Shown: positions 7,805 through 16,934 of the stretch, one piece after another | How positions within the stretch are numbered: the stretch's first letter is position 1 | Layout of the letters: the number at the start of each line of letters is the position of its first letter | Assembly: GCA_947471035.1 (NCBI GenBank) | Contig: CANIWJ010000007.1 | Span: forward strand, 1 to 57,587 | DNA from: Verrucomicrobiota bacterium | Lineage (GTDB): Bacteria > Verrucomicrobiota > Verrucomicrobiia > Opitutales > Opitutaceae | Length of the DNA stretch: 57,587 bases | Direction of reading: 5' to 3' | Translations under genes and position numbers: made by a program | The notes under the pieces: generated by a model | What the model was told of the DNA's origin: nothing | Database searches by the model: none | What the model saw: the letters and a program-made list of their open reading frames with translations, nothing else

Positions 7805-10800
7805 ATGACCCGCGTGCCGCACCCCATTTTGGAGCCGGTCCCCAAGACCCAGCAATTAGCCCTCGGGCTAAGTCACTTCGTCATCATCTGCGGTTGCCTG
7901 GTTTCGATCGGCTGGTGGCTCCGCATGGATACGCTGGTTCAATTCCGCCCCAGTCTCGACCCGGTCAAAGCCAACGCCGCCATCGCTCTCGCCCTTCTGG
8001 GCTTCGCCCTGCGCGCCCTGCTGCTCAGCCCAGGGAGATATTCTTGGCTCGGTCTCCTCCCCGCCTCCATCGGACTTTCCTCTGTCCTGCAGGACTTGCT
8101 GGGCATAAACCTCGGTATCGACGAGCTTCTGGTGCGCGATTACCTCTCCGCCCCCGGCATCGCCAACCCTGGCCGCATGGCTCCCGCCGCCGCCGTCTGC
8201 CTTTTCCTGACCGGCCTCGTACTCACCCCTTTGCTCGGTCGTGGCACCGCCCGCCGCGCCTTGGGACTGGGCCTGGCCGGCTCGCTCGCCGCTGCCATCG
8301 GCACCGCCGCCATTCTAGGCTATCTACTCAATCTTCCCGGCGGCCTCGGCTGGAATGCTGGCGGCAGTCTATCCCCCTTTTCCGGCAGCCTCGCCATCCT
8401 CCTCGGCGTGGCCTTGCTCGTCGCCGCCTGGCGGGTGCACGAAAACACCGACGACACCCCGCCCGTCTGGATGCCCCTGCCCGTCATCGTCGCCTCCTGC
8501 GCCCTCACCCTCATCCTCTACACCGGCCTGCGTGAACGGGAGCGTTACTACGCCGCCGTCACCTCGAAAAACACCCTCGATAGCCTCGGTTCGGCCATCC
8601 ACCTCGAAATCGAGCGCCAGTCCGCCGCCCTCGAACGCATTGCCCGCCGCTGGAGCCTGCTCGAAAGCGCCAGCCCCGTCGTGCGCGAAGCCGACGCCGT
8701 CAACTACCTCAACGAAGCTCCCGGTGCCCGCGCCCTCGCCTGGACCTCCGCCGAGGGCCTCAACCGTTGGCTTTACCCCCTCTCCGGCAACGAGGCGCTC
8801 GACCACTTCGACCACACCCGCGACCCCCTGCGCAACGACGCCATTCTGCGCGCCCGCAGCATCAGCCTGCCCGCCGTATCCGCCACCCTCCAGATTCCCG
8901 GCCTGGGCCAGGGCTTCGCCATCTACGCCCCCATCCTCACCGTCAACGGCTCCGCCGGCTTCGCCACCGCAGACTACGCCTACCCCCGCTTCTTCGCCGC
9001 CCTCGACACCCGCCTGAAACGCAGTACCGAGGGCTACGATTACATCATCGAAATAGGCGGCGTTAATGTCTTCGACTCCCGCGATCCTTTGCTGCGTGAG
9101 GCCGCCCTCCCCAACGCCCTCGAATCCATCTTCCCCATCTTCGAACGTCGCGTCCGCATAACCCTCGCGCCCGTTCCCGACTCCGACACCCTCAACCGCC
9201 GCCGCCTCCCCGAAGTTGCCCTCTTCACCGGCTTTGGCATCACGCTGCTTCTTGGCCTGTCCGTCCACTTCGCTCGCGTCGCCCGCGCCGGTCAGCGCCA
9301 GACCGAAAACACCAACGATAAACTCCGCGCCGAGGTCGAGGACCGCCGCCAGGCCGAGGCCGCCCTCCGCGCCTCCCAGCTCGCCGAACGCAAACTCGGC
9401 CTCGTCGCCGCCCGCACCGACAACCTGGTCATCATCGCCCGCCCCGACGGCGCCATCGAGTGGGTCAACGACGCCTTCACCCGCCTCCTCGAACGCACCC
9501 TCGCCGAGGTCGGAGGCCACCCCGCCCTCGACCTCCTCGGCCAAAGCGACCCCGCCGCCAGCATGCGCCTCCGTCAGGCCCTCGACGCCGGCGACTCCCT
9601 CTCCACCGACCTCTCCTGCCGCTCCCGCTCCGGCCGCCAATACGACCTCTCCCTCGACCTCCAACCCATTTACGGCACCGACGGCCGCCTCGAAAACTAC
9701 ATCTTCCTCGCCGCCGACATCACCCAGCGCGTCGAAACCGAACGCGAACTGCGCCGCGCCAAAATCGAGGCCGACGCCGCCTCCCGCGCCAAAAGCGACT
9801 TCCTCGCCTCCATGTCGCACGAGATCCGCACCCCCATGAATGGCGTCATTGGCATGACCAGCCTCCTCCTCCACTCCCAGCTCAGCCCTGACCAGCGCGA
9901 CTCGGTCAATACCATCCGCCAATCCGGCGAGACCCTCCTCACCATCATCAACGACATCCTCGATTTCTCCAAAATCGAGTCCGGCCAGCTCGAACTCGAA
10001 GCCCTCCCCTTCGACCTCGGTTCGCTCGCCGAGGAGACCCTCGACCTCTTCGCCCCCCTCGCCGCCGCCCGCAGCCTTGACCTCGCCTACCGCATCGACC
10101 CCACCCTGCCTCCCTGGATCGAAGGCGACCCCACCCGCCTGCGCCAAATTTTGGCCAACCTCGTTAACAACGCCATCAAGTTCACCCCCTCCGGCTCCGT
10201 CTCCCTCGAAATCATCCCTGTCGCCCCCCCGCCCTCCGCTCGCCCCACCCACGGCGGCAACGCTCCCCGCTCCATCGAATTCCTCATCCGCGACACCGGC
10301 ATCGGCATCGCCCCCGACCGCGTGGACCGCCTCTTCAAGGCCTTCTCCCAGGTGGACTCCTCCACCACCCGCAAATACGGCGGCACCGGCCTCGGCCTGG
10401 TCATTTGCCAGCGCCTCACCCAGCTCATGGGCGGCCAGATCGAGGTCGATAGCGAAGTCGGACGCGGCTCCACCTTCCGCTTCAGCCTGCCCCTACGCTC
10501 CGCCCCCACCCCCGCCGAATCGCTCCCCCTACTGCCCCCGGCACACCGCCCCGCCGTCCTCCTCCTCGAAACCCATCCCCTCAACCGCCGCCGCCTCGTC
10601 GAGCAAATCTCCGCCCAGTTCGGACCCGTCATCGCCCCGTCCGACCCAGCCGCCCTCGAAACCCTCCTCTCCGGCGCGGCCACCCTAGTGCCCACCCTCA
10701 TCGTGGCCGACGCCGCCTATTTTTTCCCCGACCCCAACCACTCGCTCGCCGCCCGCCTCCGCACCCTCCACCTGCCAGTGCTTTGGCTTCACCCCCCGGG

Positions 10801-11344
10801 CCACCCTTCTACCAACGAATTCCCCCTCGGCCCAGTCCACGCCCACCTCACCCGCCCCGCCCGCACCGCCCAAGTCATCTCCGCCCTCCGCCGTCACCTC
10901 GGCGTGGACGCCCCGCGCACGAGTTCCCGCCCCCCACTCGAAATCGAGCAACTGTCCAGATCCATCCCGCTCTCCATCCTCCTCGTCGAAGACAATCTCG
11001 TTAACCAAAAAGTCGCCCTCCGCTTCCTCGACCGCCTCGGCTACCGCGCCGATGCTGTCGCCAACGGCCTCGAAGCCGTGCGCTCCGTCCAAGACCGTCC
11101 CTACGACCTCGTCTTCATGGACCTGCAAATGCCGGAAATGGACGGCTTCGAAGCCTCCCGTGAGATCCGGCACTCCGTGCCCACCGACCGCCAGCCGCGC
11201 ATCATCGCCCTTACCGCCAACGCCCTCCAAGGCGACCGCGAAGCCTGCCTCGCCGCCGGCATGGACGACTACATCACCAAACCGATCAAACTCCAGGACA
11301 TCGCCGCCAGCATCCAGCGCCAGTTCGCCCCGCCTACGTCATAA
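7805..11344 (+). CDS. membrane hybrid histidine kinase (CHASE-PAS-HisKA-HATPase-REC)
   Basis: A 1179-residue hybrid sensor kinase. The N-terminus has roughly seven hydrophobic helices to about residue 240. A CHASE-type extracytoplasmic domain follows (about 250-440, RERERYYAAVTSKNTL onward), then another helix, a PAS domain (about 530-645, DNLVIIARPDGAIEWVN), HisKA with phospho-acceptor His672 in SMSHEIRTPMNG, HATPase_c with DTGIGI and GGTGLGLVI, a degenerate receiver-like segment (about 910-1040), and an intact C-terminal receiver with Asp1106 in VFMDLQMPEMDG. No separate response regulator or Hpt gene is adjacent. It ends two bases from the convergent antiporter stop. Confidence 0.93.
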   Translation: MTRVPHPILEPVPKTQQLALGLSHFVIICGCLVSIGWWLRMDTLVQFRPSLDPVKANAAIALALLGFALRALLLSPGRYSWLGLLPASIGLSSVLQDLLGINLGIDELLVRDYLSAPGIANPGRMAPAAAVCLFLTGLVLTPLLGRGTARRALGLGLAGSLAAAIGTAAILGYLLNLPGGLGWNAGGSLSPFSGSLAILLGVALLVAAWRVHENTDDTPPVWMPLPVIVASCALTLILYTGLRERERYYAAVTSKNTLDSLGSAIHLEIERQSAALERIARRWSLLESASPVVREADAVNYLNEAPGARALAWTSAEGLNRWLYPLSGNEALDHFDHTRDPLRNDAILRARSISLPAVSATLQIPGLGQGFAIYAPILTVNGSAGFATADYAYPRFFAALDTRLKRSTEGYDYIIEIGGVNVFDSRDPLLREAALPNALESIFPIFERRVRITLAPVPDSDTLNRRRLPEVALFTGFGITLLLGLSVHFARVARAGQRQTENTNDKLRAEVEDRRQAEAALRASQLAERKLGLVAARTDNLVIIARPDGAIEWVNDAFTRLLERTLAEVGGHPALDLLGQSDPAASMRLRQALDAGDSLSTDLSCRSRSGRQYDLSLDLQPIYGTDGRLENYIFLAADITQRVETERELRRAKIEADAASRAKSDFLASMSHEIRTPMNGVIGMTSLLLHSQLSPDQRDSVNTIRQSGETLLTIINDILDFSKIESGQLELEALPFDLGSLAEETLDLFAPLAAARSLDLAYRIDPTLPPWIEGDPTRLRQILANLVNNAIKFTPSGSVSLEIIPVAPPPSARPTHGGNAPRSIEFLIRDTGIGIAPDRVDRLFKAFSQVDSSTTRKYGGTGLGLVICQRLTQLMGGQIEVDSEVGRGSTFRFSLPLRSAPTPAESLPLLPPAHRPAVLLLETHPLNRRRLVEQISAQFGPVIAPSDPAALETLLSGAATLVPTLIVADAAYFFPDPNHSLAARLRTLHLPVLWLHPPGHPSTNEFPLGPVHAHLTRPARTAQVISALRRHLGVDAPRTSSRPPLEIEQLSRSIPLSILLVEDNLVNQKVALRFLDRLGYRADAVANGLEAVRSVQDRPYDLVFMDLQMPEMDGFEASREIRHSVPTDRQPRIIALTANALQGDREACLAAGMDDYITKPIKLQDIAASIQRQFAPPTS

Positions 11345-11346
11345 GG

Positions 11347-13659
11347 CTACACCTCCCGAACCCACGCTTTAAACGCCCTCAGCTTCACCGGCGTGCCAAG
11401 CGCCAGCAACTCGTCGCCCGTCCGCAATAACTCGTCCCCGCCCGGGTTCAAAATCCGCCGGACACCTCGCTTCACCCCCGCGATTTGCACTCCGTGTGTC
11501 GCCGAAGGCGCGAGTGTTGCCAGCGTCACCCCCGCCGCCCGGCTGCCCTGCGGCACCGTCACCGTCTCCAAACCCACCACATCAAAGTCAGAGGTATCCC
11601 CCGCCGCGACCGCGCCCAGCGCCGCCTTCGCCGCCGCCCACTGCTCCGGAGCGCCCAGCAAAAGCACCTTGTCCCGAGGGAACAAGGCCTCCCCCGGCCC
11701 CGGCAGCGTGATCATGCAGCCCTGACGCTCGATCCCCACCACCGTGCACCCAAAACGCAAACGCAGCTCCAGCTGCGCCAGCGTGCGCCCCGAACACGCC
11801 GCCAGATCCGGCAACACGCAATCCGTCACCCCCATCGCCCACTCCTCGTGCTTGGTCCCCGCCCACGGCACCGAGGTCGCACTCATCCGCTGCGCCGCGC
11901 TATCGCTAAGCACATCCTGCAAGCCCACCTCCAGCTCGCTGTGCCAGTAAATCAGCCGCCGACGGAGCAAACCCAACACCGCCGCCACCACCAGCAGACT
12001 TCCGAGCAAGGTCCACCGCGCCGAACCCGTCGGCGCAAACGAGGCCACCCACACCACCAGTGCCACAGTCGCCACCAAGCGAATACCGTTGGCAATCAGC
12101 CCGCGCAGCCGTTCCTGACTGTTCTCCGCCTGCCCTTGGGTGGAAAACTCCGCCACGATCAAGGCCAGCGCGCCCACATTCCTCCACACCGCAAACAGCG
12201 GCACCAGCGCCACCCCCACCAAACCCAGCCAAAACAGCAGCCGCGGCCCGCCCGGGATCAACCAGTTCGCCCCCAGCCACTCCGTCAACGCCGTCTCCAT
12301 TGGCTCGGCAAACACTAGCAAACCCGCCACGAACAGCAGCTCCACCCCTATCTGCATCACACGCTTGCGCATAAGCTTCCACAGCATGCTGCCCGCCTGC
12401 CGCTCCCTCAAGCGCTCCAAACCTTCCTGATACGAGGTCAGCACCGTCACCAACCACTGCGGCCGCCGCCGCAAGATCGCCTCCGAGATCGGTTCGGCCC
12501 GCCGGGTCAAAAACGGCGCGGTCAACGAGGTCATCAACGAGAGCCCCACCGCCAGCGGATAATACACCGCCGGCACCACCGCCGCCGCCACCCCCAGCTG
12601 CGCGATGATAAACGAAAACTCCCCGATCGGCGTCGTCACCAGCCCCGTGCGCAACGCATCCCGGTGCGGCGTCCCGATCAGGGTCAACCCGGTCGAAATC
12701 GCCCCCACCCGCACCACCAAGGTAAACGCGGTCAATCCCAGGATCAGCCACCACGCCTCGCCCAGCGCCTGCACGTCGATTTGCAGCCCTATCGCCACGA
12801 AAAACACCGCGCTAAACACATCCCGCATGCCCTCAAAAATTCGCTCCACCTGATGCCGGTGCGGCGTCTCCGCCACGATGCACCCCAGCAAAAACGCCCC
12901 CAGCGCCAGCGAATACCCCGCCCGATACGCCACGATCGCCAGCCCGAACAGCAACGCCGCCGTCGCCAACGTCTGCAACTCCTCGTCCGCATTGATGCTC
13001 AAAACCCGCAGCAACCACGGCACTATCAGCAACCCCATTACCCCCGCGAACACCACAAACGCCCCGAACCCGCCCAGCGTCGCCCCCAAGCCCGACCCCG
13101 CCGTCGCCGCCCCCTCCACCGCTCCCGAACCCAGCACCACCAACGAGTTCAACACCGTCAACATCACCACCGCCACCACGTCTTCCAACACCGTCACCCC
13201 CATCGCCAGTTGCGAAGACCGCTCATGCCCCGTCCCCGTCTCGTGCAACACCTTCCCGATGATCGCCGACGACGACACCATCAGCATCGCGGCCAAAAAC
13301 AGCGTCTCCGTCCCGTCCAGCCCCACCGCCACCCCCAGCCCGCGCGTGGCGTAGTAAGTCATCACCGCCCCAAGCCCCACCGCCAGCAACAAGCCCGCCC
13401 CCAGACGCTGCAAACGCCGCAGACTCAGCCGCAGCCCGATCGAAAACATCAGGAAAACCAGCCCCACCTGCGCCGCCGTCGCGATGCTCCCATCATCCGT
13501 CACCAACGAAAACGGCGGAGTATAAGGCCCCACCACCATGCCCGCCACCAGGTAGCCCACCACCGCCGACAAACCCGCCCTCTGACACAACCAGCCCAAC
13601 GCGGCCGCCGCCGCCAAGATGATCGCCAAATCCTGAATAAAGATAACGCCAGGCAACAT
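11347..13659 (-). CDS. CPA2-family cation:proton antiporter with two TrkA-C domains
   Basis: A 770-residue Kef/Ybal-type monovalent cation:proton antiporter. The first 400 residues form the Na/H-exchanger domain with many helices (for example IIGKVLHETGTGHERSSQLA and EDVVAVVMLTVLNSLV). A further hydrophobic region follows (about 430-600). The C-terminus has two RCK/TrkA-C-like modules, GRTLAQLELRLRFGCTVVGI with FPRDKVLLLGAPEQ, and GVTLATLAPSATHGVQIAGV with LLRTGDELLALG. There is no full nucleotide-binding TrkA-N domain. A purine-rich GGGGGG element lies just before the ATG. A small membrane-protein gene lies 30 bases upstream on the same strand. Confidence 0.92.
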   Translation of the reverse strand: MLPGVIFIQDLAIILAAAAALGWLCQRAGLSAVVGYLVAGMVVGPYTPPFSLVTDDGSIATAAQVGLVFLMFSIGLRLSLRRLQRLGAGLLLAVGLGAVMTYYATRGLGVAVGLDGTETLFLAAMLMVSSSAIIGKVLHETGTGHERSSQLAMGVTVLEDVVAVVMLTVLNSLVVLGSGAVEGAATAGSGLGATLGGFGAFVVFAGVMGLLIVPWLLRVLSINADEELQTLATAALLFGLAIVAYRAGYSLALGAFLLGCIVAETPHRHQVERIFEGMRDVFSAVFFVAIGLQIDVQALGEAWWLILGLTAFTLVVRVGAISTGLTLIGTPHRDALRTGLVTTPIGEFSFIIAQLGVAAAVVPAVYYPLAVGLSLMTSLTAPFLTRRAEPISEAILRRRPQWLVTVLTSYQEGLERLRERQAGSMLWKLMRKRVMQIGVELLFVAGLLVFAEPMETALTEWLGANWLIPGGPRLLFWLGLVGVALVPLFAVWRNVGALALIVAEFSTQGQAENSQERLRGLIANGIRLVATVALVVWVASFAPTGSARWTLLGSLLVVAAVLGLLRRRLIYWHSELEVGLQDVLSDSAAQRMSATSVPWAGTKHEEWAMGVTDCVLPDLAACSGRTLAQLELRLRFGCTVVGIERQGCMITLPGPGEALFPRDKVLLLGAPEQWAAAKAALGAVAAGDTSDFDVVGLETVTVPQGSRAAGVTLATLAPSATHGVQIAGVKRGVRRILNPGGDELLRTGDELLALGTPVKLRAFKAWVREV

Positions 13660-13689
13660 AGTCCCCCCACCGTAAACGCGTTCTTCGGC

Positions 13690-14046
13690 TTAGCCGAGCC
13701 GCCAATGCGTCGGAATCAAGGATTCGATCCCATGGTTCACCAACCGGTAATACATCCAGAACACCACCGCCCCCAACCCGATCAAAAACCACGCCTCCCC
13801 CGCCCCGCCCGCCTGCGAACGGCTCACCCGCTGCAACCACCGCACAAACGCTTCCAGCGCGGGCGACACCACAAACGCCACCAACGACGACCCGCCCAGC
13901 ACCAGCCCGATCACCACCACCGTGCGCAACCAAGGATCGTCAATCCGTCCGGCCTGATAACCCACGAACGAATTCACCAAATTCAAAAGCAGCAGACAGC
14001 ACGGCAACACATAGTAAACCCGCAGATTAATCAAAGGCTTGGCCAT
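13690..14046 (-). CDS. small three-helix membrane protein, unknown
   Basis: A 118-residue protein I do not recognise. Three hydrophobic segments are visible: VLPCCLLLLNLVNSFVGY, VVVIGLVLGGSSLVAFVV, and WFLIGLGAVVFWMYY near the C-terminus, separated by charged loops. The ATG (MAKPLINLRVYYV) opens the frame and the stop is 30 bases before the antiporter ATG on the same strand, so the two are probably one transcript. It might be an accessory to the antiporter, but nothing in its sequence proves that. Confidence 0.7.
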   Translation of the reverse strand: MAKPLINLRVYYVLPCCLLLLNLVNSFVGYQAGRIDDPWLRTVVVIGLVLGGSSLVAFVVSPALEAFVRWLQRVSRSQAGGAGEAWFLIGLGAVVFWMYYRLVNHGIESLIPTHWRLG

Positions 14047-14182
14047 GCCCCCAACCCAACGCCCCCCGCGCAGATTTCAACCCGGATACCTATTGTTACG
14101 TTTTTATACCTGCCCCGCCGCGCTTAAATAAGGCCCCGTCAGTGCAAATAACCCGTGGTATCGACGTGATCAACGCCAGCCC
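14047..14182. other. non-coding stretch before chemoreceptor remnant
   Basis: This stretch, together with 14318-14449, makes a 403-base gap without an intact gene between the small membrane protein and mreB. The left part is locally A/T-richer (around 14090-14135) and may carry the divergent promoters. I see no tRNA, small RNA or convincing sigma-70 hexamer pair. The words encoding IDVIN just before 14177 could be decayed chemoreceptor sequence in a different frame. Confidence 0.5.
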
Positions 14183-14317
14183 GACCAAGTCACCCAAGAC
14201 ACCGCCGCCCACGCCCAGGAAAGCGCCTGCGCGACCGATGAGCTCCAAACCCAGGCCGAGCAACTCCGCGCCGTATCCACCCAACTCGCCCGCCTCGTCG
14301 GCCTCCGCCTCGCCTGA
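14183..14317 (+). pseudogene. C-terminal remnant of a methyl-accepting chemotaxis protein
   Basis: Read in frame from 14183, the plus strand encodes 44 residues beginning DQVTQDTAAHAQESACATDE, continuing ELQTQAEQLRAV and ending LARLVGLRLA with a TGA stop. This is the familiar C-terminal signature of methyl-accepting chemotaxis proteins (MDQVTQ, AxxAEESAxAxEEL, AEQLRxVV). Nothing upstream encodes the rest, and the upstream frame falls apart at once, so this is a truncated 3' end left by a deletion or rearrangement. No other chemotaxis gene is in the window. Confidence 0.75.
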
Positions 14318-14392
14318 ACTGTCCCGCCCCAGCCAGCGGCTGCATCTTCGGCTTTTACCTTTTGACACCTCTGGGAGCGGCACTTGCAGTAA

Positions 14393-15463
<1,071 letters not shown>

Positions 15464-15515
15464 CCGCCGACGCCCCCCCGCGACGCGATCCGCTCCCCCC
15501 CTCCTCCCGTAGCCC

Positions 15516-16370
15516 GTGCCCCGTCGCTTCGATCAGGCCCGCCCCTTCCTCACGCTCGGGGTCGTGCTACTTGCCTGGCTGCTCCTGCCCGCTCTCTTCA
15601 AACGCTTCGCCCGCCTCAGCCTCTACGAACTCCAGGCCCCGGTCGAAGTCAGCGCCTCCTACGTGCGCGACCTGCAGGAATTCTGGTCCGAAAAAACCCG
15701 CTCCAAAAACGAACTCATCGAGGCCGCCCGCGACCTCTCCCGCCTCAACTCCGCCTACGAACTGCGCCTCGCCGAGGATGGGCGCCTGCGCGCCGAGATC
15801 GACCGCCTCGAAGCCCTCCTCCGCCTCCCTTCCTACGGCGAATTCCGCACTGAACCCGCCCGCGTGGTACGGCGCGATTTCACCGCCTGGTGGCAACGCC
15901 TCGTCGTTCGCAAGGGCAGAAACCACGGCCTGATCGTCGGCTCGCCGGTCATCTACTCCGGCGGCCTCGCCGGACGCATCTCCGAGGTCCATGCCACCAC
16001 CGCCGTCGTCGAACTCATCAGCAGCCCCGGCCTGCGCCTCGCCGCCGTCTTCGAGGGCGACGACCGCCCGGTCAGTTTCCAAGGCGGCGTCAATCCTCCC
16101 CTGCGTCCACCCGAGGGCCTGCTTGAATTTGTCCCCCTCGATATCTTCGCCACCCCCTCCTCGCCCCGCCGCCTGGTGACTTCCGGACTCGGCGGCGTTT
16201 ACCCGCCCGGCCTGGCCGTCGCCGAGGTCTTCCAACTGGAACCCAGCACCGATGGTCTCTTTAAAAGCGGCCGCGCCCGGCTCGACCCCCGCCTCGGCCG
16301 CCTCAGCGAAGTGACGGTTCTGGTCCCGCTCGACGGCGATTTCGAACCGTCCCCCGCCCGCAAGCCATGA
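15516..16370 (+). CDS. mreC: rod shape-determining protein MreC
   Basis: A 284-residue MreC-like elongasome scaffold. It has one N-terminal membrane helix (FLTLGVVLLAWLLLPALF), a coiled-coil stretch (about 50-100, with LIEAARDLSRLNSAYELRL), then the beta-rich periplasmic domain containing RKGRNHGLIVGSPVIYSGGL and the later LVTSGLGGVYPPGLAVAEV motif. MreC joins cytoplasmic MreB to PBP2 and RodA. The start is a GTG at 15516 and I see no better in-frame start. The stop overlaps mreD by four bases (ATGA). Confidence 0.92.
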   Translation: MPRRFDQARPFLTLGVVLLAWLLLPALFKRFARLSLYELQAPVEVSASYVRDLQEFWSEKTRSKNELIEAARDLSRLNSAYELRLAEDGRLRAEIDRLEALLRLPSYGEFRTEPARVVRRDFTAWWQRLVVRKGRNHGLIVGSPVIYSGGLAGRISEVHATTAVVELISSPGLRLAAVFEGDDRPVSFQGGVNPPLRPPEGLLEFVPLDIFATPSSPRRLVTSGLGGVYPPGLAVAEVFQLEPSTDGLFKSGRARLDPRLGRLSEVTVLVPLDGDFEPSPARKP

Positions 16371-16912
16371 GCGCTGCCGCACTCCGCCAAGTCTTCGTCC
16401 TGCTTGCCTGCGCCGGCTGTCTCATCGCCCTCCTTGGCCAGGCCAACCACGAGCTCGCCCCCTTCGCCCTTACCCTCGCCGCCCCGGGCCTGCTGGTGGT
16501 TTACACCGCCCTGCGCCTGCCCTTGGCGCGCGGCCTCGCCGTCACCGGCCTTACCGGCCTGCTCCTCGACGCCGGTGTCCCCGTGCCCTTCGGAAGCCAC
16601 GCACTCCTGCTCGGCCTGGGCTTCTGCGCCCTCCACGGCGTGCGTGCCCGCCTGCCGCGCGAGGAAACCCTGGTCGGCGTCGTTGCCGCGCTTTTCATCA
16701 ATCTTGGCCTCTTCGTCGTGCTCGCCTTCGCCCGCCTGGGTGATCTGCCCGACCCCGGTTCCGCCGCCCTGCGCCTGCTGGCCGATCTACTCGTCTCCCA
16801 ACTCGCCACCGCCCTGCTCGGCCCCTGGTTTCTTGCCCTGCAAAGCCGCGCCCTCGAACTGGCCGGCGTCGCGCCTTCCGCCATGCCCGCCTGGTCGCGT
16901 CGCTTCGGTTAA
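16367..16912 (+). CDS. mreD: rod shape-determining protein MreD
   Basis: A 181-residue polytopic protein between mreC and the PBP2 gene, overlapping mreC by four bases. About five hydrophobic helices are visible, including VFVLLACAGCLIALLGQ, FALTLAAPGLLVVYTALRL and VGVVAALFINLGLFVVLAFA. Sequence identity in MreD is low across bacteria, so the name rests on size, topology and its fixed place in the operon. MreD is the membrane partner of MreC in the elongasome. Confidence 0.88.
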   Translation: MSAAALRQVFVLLACAGCLIALLGQANHELAPFALTLAAPGLLVVYTALRLPLARGLAVTGLTGLLLDAGVPVPFGSHALLLGLGFCALHGVRARLPREETLVGVVAALFINLGLFVVLAFARLGDLPDPGSAALRLLADLLVSQLATALLGPWFLALQSRALELAGVAPSAMPAWSRRFG

Positions 16913-16934
16913 TTTCACCCGCCGCGCCCCCGCC

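Noticed and set aside
8369-10252. Long minus-strand open frame opposite the hybrid kinase
   Set aside because: Low-complexity Gly/Glu-rich translation and full overlap with well-conserved kinase domains.
12664-14127. Plus-strand Arg/His/Gln-rich open frame opposite the antiporter
   Set aside because: Composition is that of an antisense frame; the minus strand encodes a convincing antiporter and a membrane protein.
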